From contig JAKAPY010000089.1 in assembly GCA_021811925.1 (NCBI GenBank), positions 1-6,976 of the forward strand: a DNA stretch of 6,976 nt. The letters run 5' to 3'. The position numbers were made by a program, and so were the translations under genes. The notes beneath the pieces were generated by a model, which worked only from the letters and a program-made list of their open reading frames with translations, was not told the origin of the DNA and made no database searches. Shown piece by piece: positions 5,744 through 6,976 of the stretch; the first letter of the stretch is position 1, and each line of letters starts with the position of its first letter. The DNA is from Thermoplasmata archaeon. GTDB taxonomy: Archaea; Thermoplasmatota; Thermoplasmata; Sysuiplasmatales; Sysuiplasmataceae.

Positions 5744-5752
5744 GATTTAACT
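5744..5752 (-). promoter_or_regulatory. TATA-like box of glyA
   Basis: Minus-strand AGTTAAATC lies about 29-37 nt before the ATG at 5715, giving an RNA start near 5722 and a leader of about 7 nt. This is the main reason for preferring 5715 over 5739 as the glyA start. Confidence 0.4.
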
Positions 5753-5763
5753 TTTTCATGGAA

Positions 5764-5811
5764 GGGCGGGTTGGCAGCGGCAATACCGTAACGCTGCCAA
5801 TGCTTGCGCCC
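5764..5811. repeat. Large interrupted inverted repeat in the glyA/KaiC-like intergenic region
   Basis: A perfect 9-bp inverted repeat TTGGCAGCG (5771-5779) and CGCTGCCAA (5792-5800) has a 12-nt loop. It is nested in an outer 5-bp repeat GGGCG (5764-5768) and CGCCC (5807-5811) across an internal loop of 2 and 6 nt. Fourteen paired positions make it the most stable fold visible outside genes. It lies upstream of both flanking promoters, so it is either an operator-like DNA element or part of an unannotated RNA. Confidence 0.65.
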
Positions 5812-5818
5812 GGCCAGT

Positions 5819-5857
5819 CCAGGCAGCGGTGGGGGCCCTGGCAGAATTGTGTCCAGG
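5819..5857. repeat. Second self-complementary block with alternative pairings
   Basis: CCAGG at 5819-5823 can pair with CCTGG at 5837-5841, and the same CCTGG can instead pair with CCAGG at 5853-5857. The two short hairpins are mutually exclusive. GGCAGCGG also occurs twice, at 5773-5780 and 5822-5829. The stretch 5812-5964 otherwise contains no gene that I can support. Confidence 0.4.
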
Positions 5858-5925
5858 ACGGGATGATTATTGATGTAGCATAATGGACAGTTTCAATTAC
5901 ACCAGTCACTTTTCTGACAGTCAGC

Positions 5926-5935
5926 AATAAATATC
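5926..5935 (+). promoter_or_regulatory. TATA box of the KaiC-like gene
   Basis: AATAAATATC is centred about 35 nt before the TTG start at 5965, so RNA should begin near 5955. A GGGGG run (5953-5957) lies 7 nt upstream of the start and could act as a Shine-Dalgarno only if the RNA begins at or before 5953. Confidence 0.5.
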
Positions 5936-5964
5936 AACCGCCTGATACAATCGGGGGTTACCCT

Positions 5965-6699
5965 TTGGATGCCGAAGTCAAATGGAGTTCGACCATTACA
6001 AGAATTCCCACTTACATAGAGGGTTTCGATGAAGCGCTCGAGGGCGGAATACCAACCGGTTATATCGTGCTCATAGCCGGTTCTCCCGGAACAATGAAAT
6101 CGACAGTGGCATGCAACGTTCTCTACAACAACGTGATCAAGAGGGGGGCCAAGTGCATTTATATGACGCTTGAGCAGAGCAGACAGAGCCTTGAGACCCA
6201 GTCGCTACGCTTCGGCATGGACCTTGGGGCCGTAAGGGAGAGCATGCATGTTCTGGATTTTGCCGTTGTTCGGCGCAACCTCAAGCACCTCACCGCAAAG
6301 AAAAGCTGGATGGAAGTCTTCAAGATGTACATCAGCAACCTGAAGGAAAGCTTTCCGTTTGATTTCGTTGTTATTGATTCTCTTGATGTTCTGGAGATGG
6401 CAAGCGAGATACAGAACAAGAGGGACGAACTTTTCTATCTGTTTGAATGGCTCAGGGAACTGAACTCAACGATCCTTCTCACCTGTGAAACGCCTGCGGG
6501 GAAGCTGATAGAGCTTGGCAACGATGTTTCCTACCTGGCGGACGGCATAATTTCGCTCTACATACAGGATGTGAGCGACGTCGAGGCACAGCGAAGGATC
6601 AGGTGCCTGAAGCTCAGGTCCACAAACCACAGCATGGACTCGTTTACATTCATAACCGAGGGAAACAGATTCATGGCCGTCAAGGCAATCTCAAAATGA
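5965..6699 (+). CDS. KaiC/RAD55-like single-domain RecA-fold ATPase
   Basis: A 244-residue soluble ATPase of the archaeal KaiC-like family (RecA superfamily). The entry motif RIPTYIEGFDEALEGGIP is at 13-30. Walker A is GSPGTMKST (39-47), with Met in place of the usual Gly before the Lys. The catalytic-glutamate region is YMTLEQS (66-72): Glu70 followed by Gln71, where cyanobacterial KaiC has a Glu pair. Walker B is FVVIDSLD (134-141). The C-terminal KaiC signature KLRSTNHSMDSF is at 216-227. There is one domain, not the tandem pair of the clock protein, and no DNA-binding or kinase domain. Its role is not known; relatives are linked to signalling, motility and repair, but none is shown here. 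The start is a TTG: the only nearby ATG (5969) is out of frame and closes quickly, and homology begins within 15 residues. It is divergent from glyA and convergent with 16S rRNA. Confidence 0.82.
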   Translation: MDAEVKWSSTITRIPTYIEGFDEALEGGIPTGYIVLIAGSPGTMKSTVACNVLYNNVIKRGAKCIYMTLEQSRQSLETQSLRFGMDLGAVRESMHVLDFAVVRRNLKHLTAKKSWMEVFKMYISNLKESFPFDFVVIDSLDVLEMASEIQNKRDELFYLFEWLRELNSTILLTCETPAGKLIELGNDVSYLADGIISLYIQDVSDVEAQRRIRCLKLRSTNHSMDSFTFITEGNRFMAVKAISK

Positions 6700-6752
6700 C
6701 CGGCCGGTGGCCCTGAGCAACCCACAGCATGAAAAGAGGCGCTAACAAACCC

Positions 6753-6775
6753 GGGCGCGAACATGTTCGCCGCCC
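6753..6775. repeat. Strong hairpin in the 16S rRNA trailer / KaiC-like 3' spacer
   Basis: GGGCG (6753-6757) pairs with CGCCC (6771-6775). Inside lies the perfect 12-bp palindrome CGAACATGTTCG (6758-6769), leaving one bulged base at 6770. Either strand can fold it with a CATG loop. It lies 54 nt past the KaiC-like stop and about 105 nt past the 16S end, so it may protect or terminate either transcript. Confidence 0.5.
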
Positions 6776-6778
6776 TAC

Positions 6779-6802
6779 AGAAAAAGAAGCGCTTGGCGCA
6801 TC
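6779..6802 (-). terminator. Terminator-like hairpin and T-run downstream of 16S rRNA
   Basis: Minus strand: a GCGC-CAA-GCGC mini-hairpin (6789-6799) is followed by TTCTTTTTCT (6779-6788). It lies about 80-100 nt past the mature 16S end and before the convergent KaiC-like gene, the expected place to stop rRNA transcription. Confidence 0.45.
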
Positions 6803-6818
6803 AATGAAAGGGAAAGGG

Positions 6819-6839
6819 TTTTTGGTCAGCTCATCTGAC
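6819..6839 (+). terminator. T-run and small hairpin facing the KaiC-like transcript
   Basis: TTTTT at 6819-6823 is a plus-strand T-run 120 nt beyond the KaiC-like stop. A GTCAG/CTGAC stem (6825-6829 with 6835-6839) follows. The T-run could end plus-strand transcripts before they run antisense into 16S; this is position-based inference. Confidence 0.25.
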
Positions 6840-6880
6840 GTTGTTGTTGATGATCTCTGCCATTGCACACTTAATATTCA

Positions 6881-6976
6881 AAGGAGGTGATCCATCTGCA
6901 GGTTCCCCTACAGATACCTTGTTATGACTTAGCCCCCCTTACCAAGCTCCAGTTCGAGCTCTCCAAAAAGAGAACC
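6881..6976 (-). rRNA. rrs: 16S ribosomal RNA, 3' end (partial)
   Basis: The minus strand carries the last ~95 nt of 16S rRNA and runs off the right edge. Visible are the 3' arm of helix 44 (GGGGGGCTAAGTCATAACAAGG), helix 45 with its loop (TAGGGGAACCT) inside an ATCTG/CAGAT stem, and the terminal GGATCACCTCC with the anti-Shine-Dalgarno at 6883-6887. The helix 45 stem differs from that of E. coli but stays paired, which supports a functional gene. One base differs from the near-universal core: GTCATAAC instead of GTCGTAAC, at E. coli position 1497. The mature end is probably near 6882. No tRNA or 23S follows in the 180 nt before the convergent KaiC-like gene, so the gene appears unlinked, as in Thermoplasma. 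Confidence 0.95.

Noticed and set aside
5778..5788. Same 9-mer GGCAATACC here and at 608-616 in the regulator operator
   Set aside because: A shared 9-mer between two intergenic regions of this size has a fair chance of occurring at random, and the partner half-site GTATTGC is absent here.
5764..5811. H/ACA guide RNA reading of the nested hairpin
   Set aside because: No ACA follows the lower stem on either strand, and the internal loop is too asymmetric for a guide pocket.
5861..5920. Possible box C/D small RNA (GATGATT ... CTGA)
   Set aside because: The C box is imperfect and no internal D'/C' pair with guide spacing is visible.
6680..6868. Minus-strand open frame of 62 codons between 16S and the KaiC-like gene
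   Set aside because: It covers the rRNA trailer and hairpins and overlaps the KaiC-like 3' end; no family features.
6700..6880. tRNA in the 16S downstream spacer
   Set aside because: No T-arm (GGTTCRAATCC) or acceptor pairing could be found on either strand.

Overview
The window reads as chromosome from a moderately GC-rich archaeon, most likely of the Thermoplasmata/Thermoplasmatota. The archaeal markers are an L40e ribosomal protein of 49 residues, an RFC small subunit, an NcsA/TtuA-type tRNA thiolase, a single-domain KaiC/RAD55-like ATPase, archaeal-type SHMT, TATA boxes about 25-35 nt upstream of start codons, and little or no leader in front of most first genes. The right edge holds the 3' end of a 16S rRNA gene on the minus strand. 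It is followed, within about 180 bp, by a convergent protein gene rather than a tRNA-23S block. This fits the unlinked rRNA genes known from Thermoplasma, but assignment below class level is not possible from this sequence.

Layout, left to right. 1-154: edge region with no assignable gene, holding a terminator-like T-run for the next gene and a TATA-like box. 155-550 (-): small winged-helix regulator. 551-666: divergent promoter with two TATA boxes flanking a perfect inverted repeat, the best operator candidate in the window. 667-2110 (+): tight three-gene cluster of DUF302 protein, thioredoxin and a class I SAM methyltransferase. 2177-2326 (+): rpl40e with its own promoter. 2371-3390 (-): RFC small subunit. 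3511-4434 (+): tRNA thiolase, divergent from RFC and overlapping the tail of glyA by 9 bp. 4426-5715 (-): glyA. 5716-5964: the longest gene-free stretch, a divergent promoter region with a GC-rich, strongly self-complementary island. 5965-6699 (+): KaiC-like ATPase. 6700-6880: spacer with hairpins and T-tracts. 6881-6976 (-): 16S rRNA 3' end.

Most of the window is housekeeping: translation (L40e, 16S), tRNA modification, clamp loading and one-carbon metabolism. The less ordinary part is the left third. There a wHTH regulator faces a DUF302-thioredoxin-methyltransferase cluster across a symmetric operator candidate, which suggests a small regulated redox or stress module whose substrate is unknown. 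No mobile element, CRISPR array, tRNA or pseudogene was found, and I do not see a clearly novel defence or mobile system.
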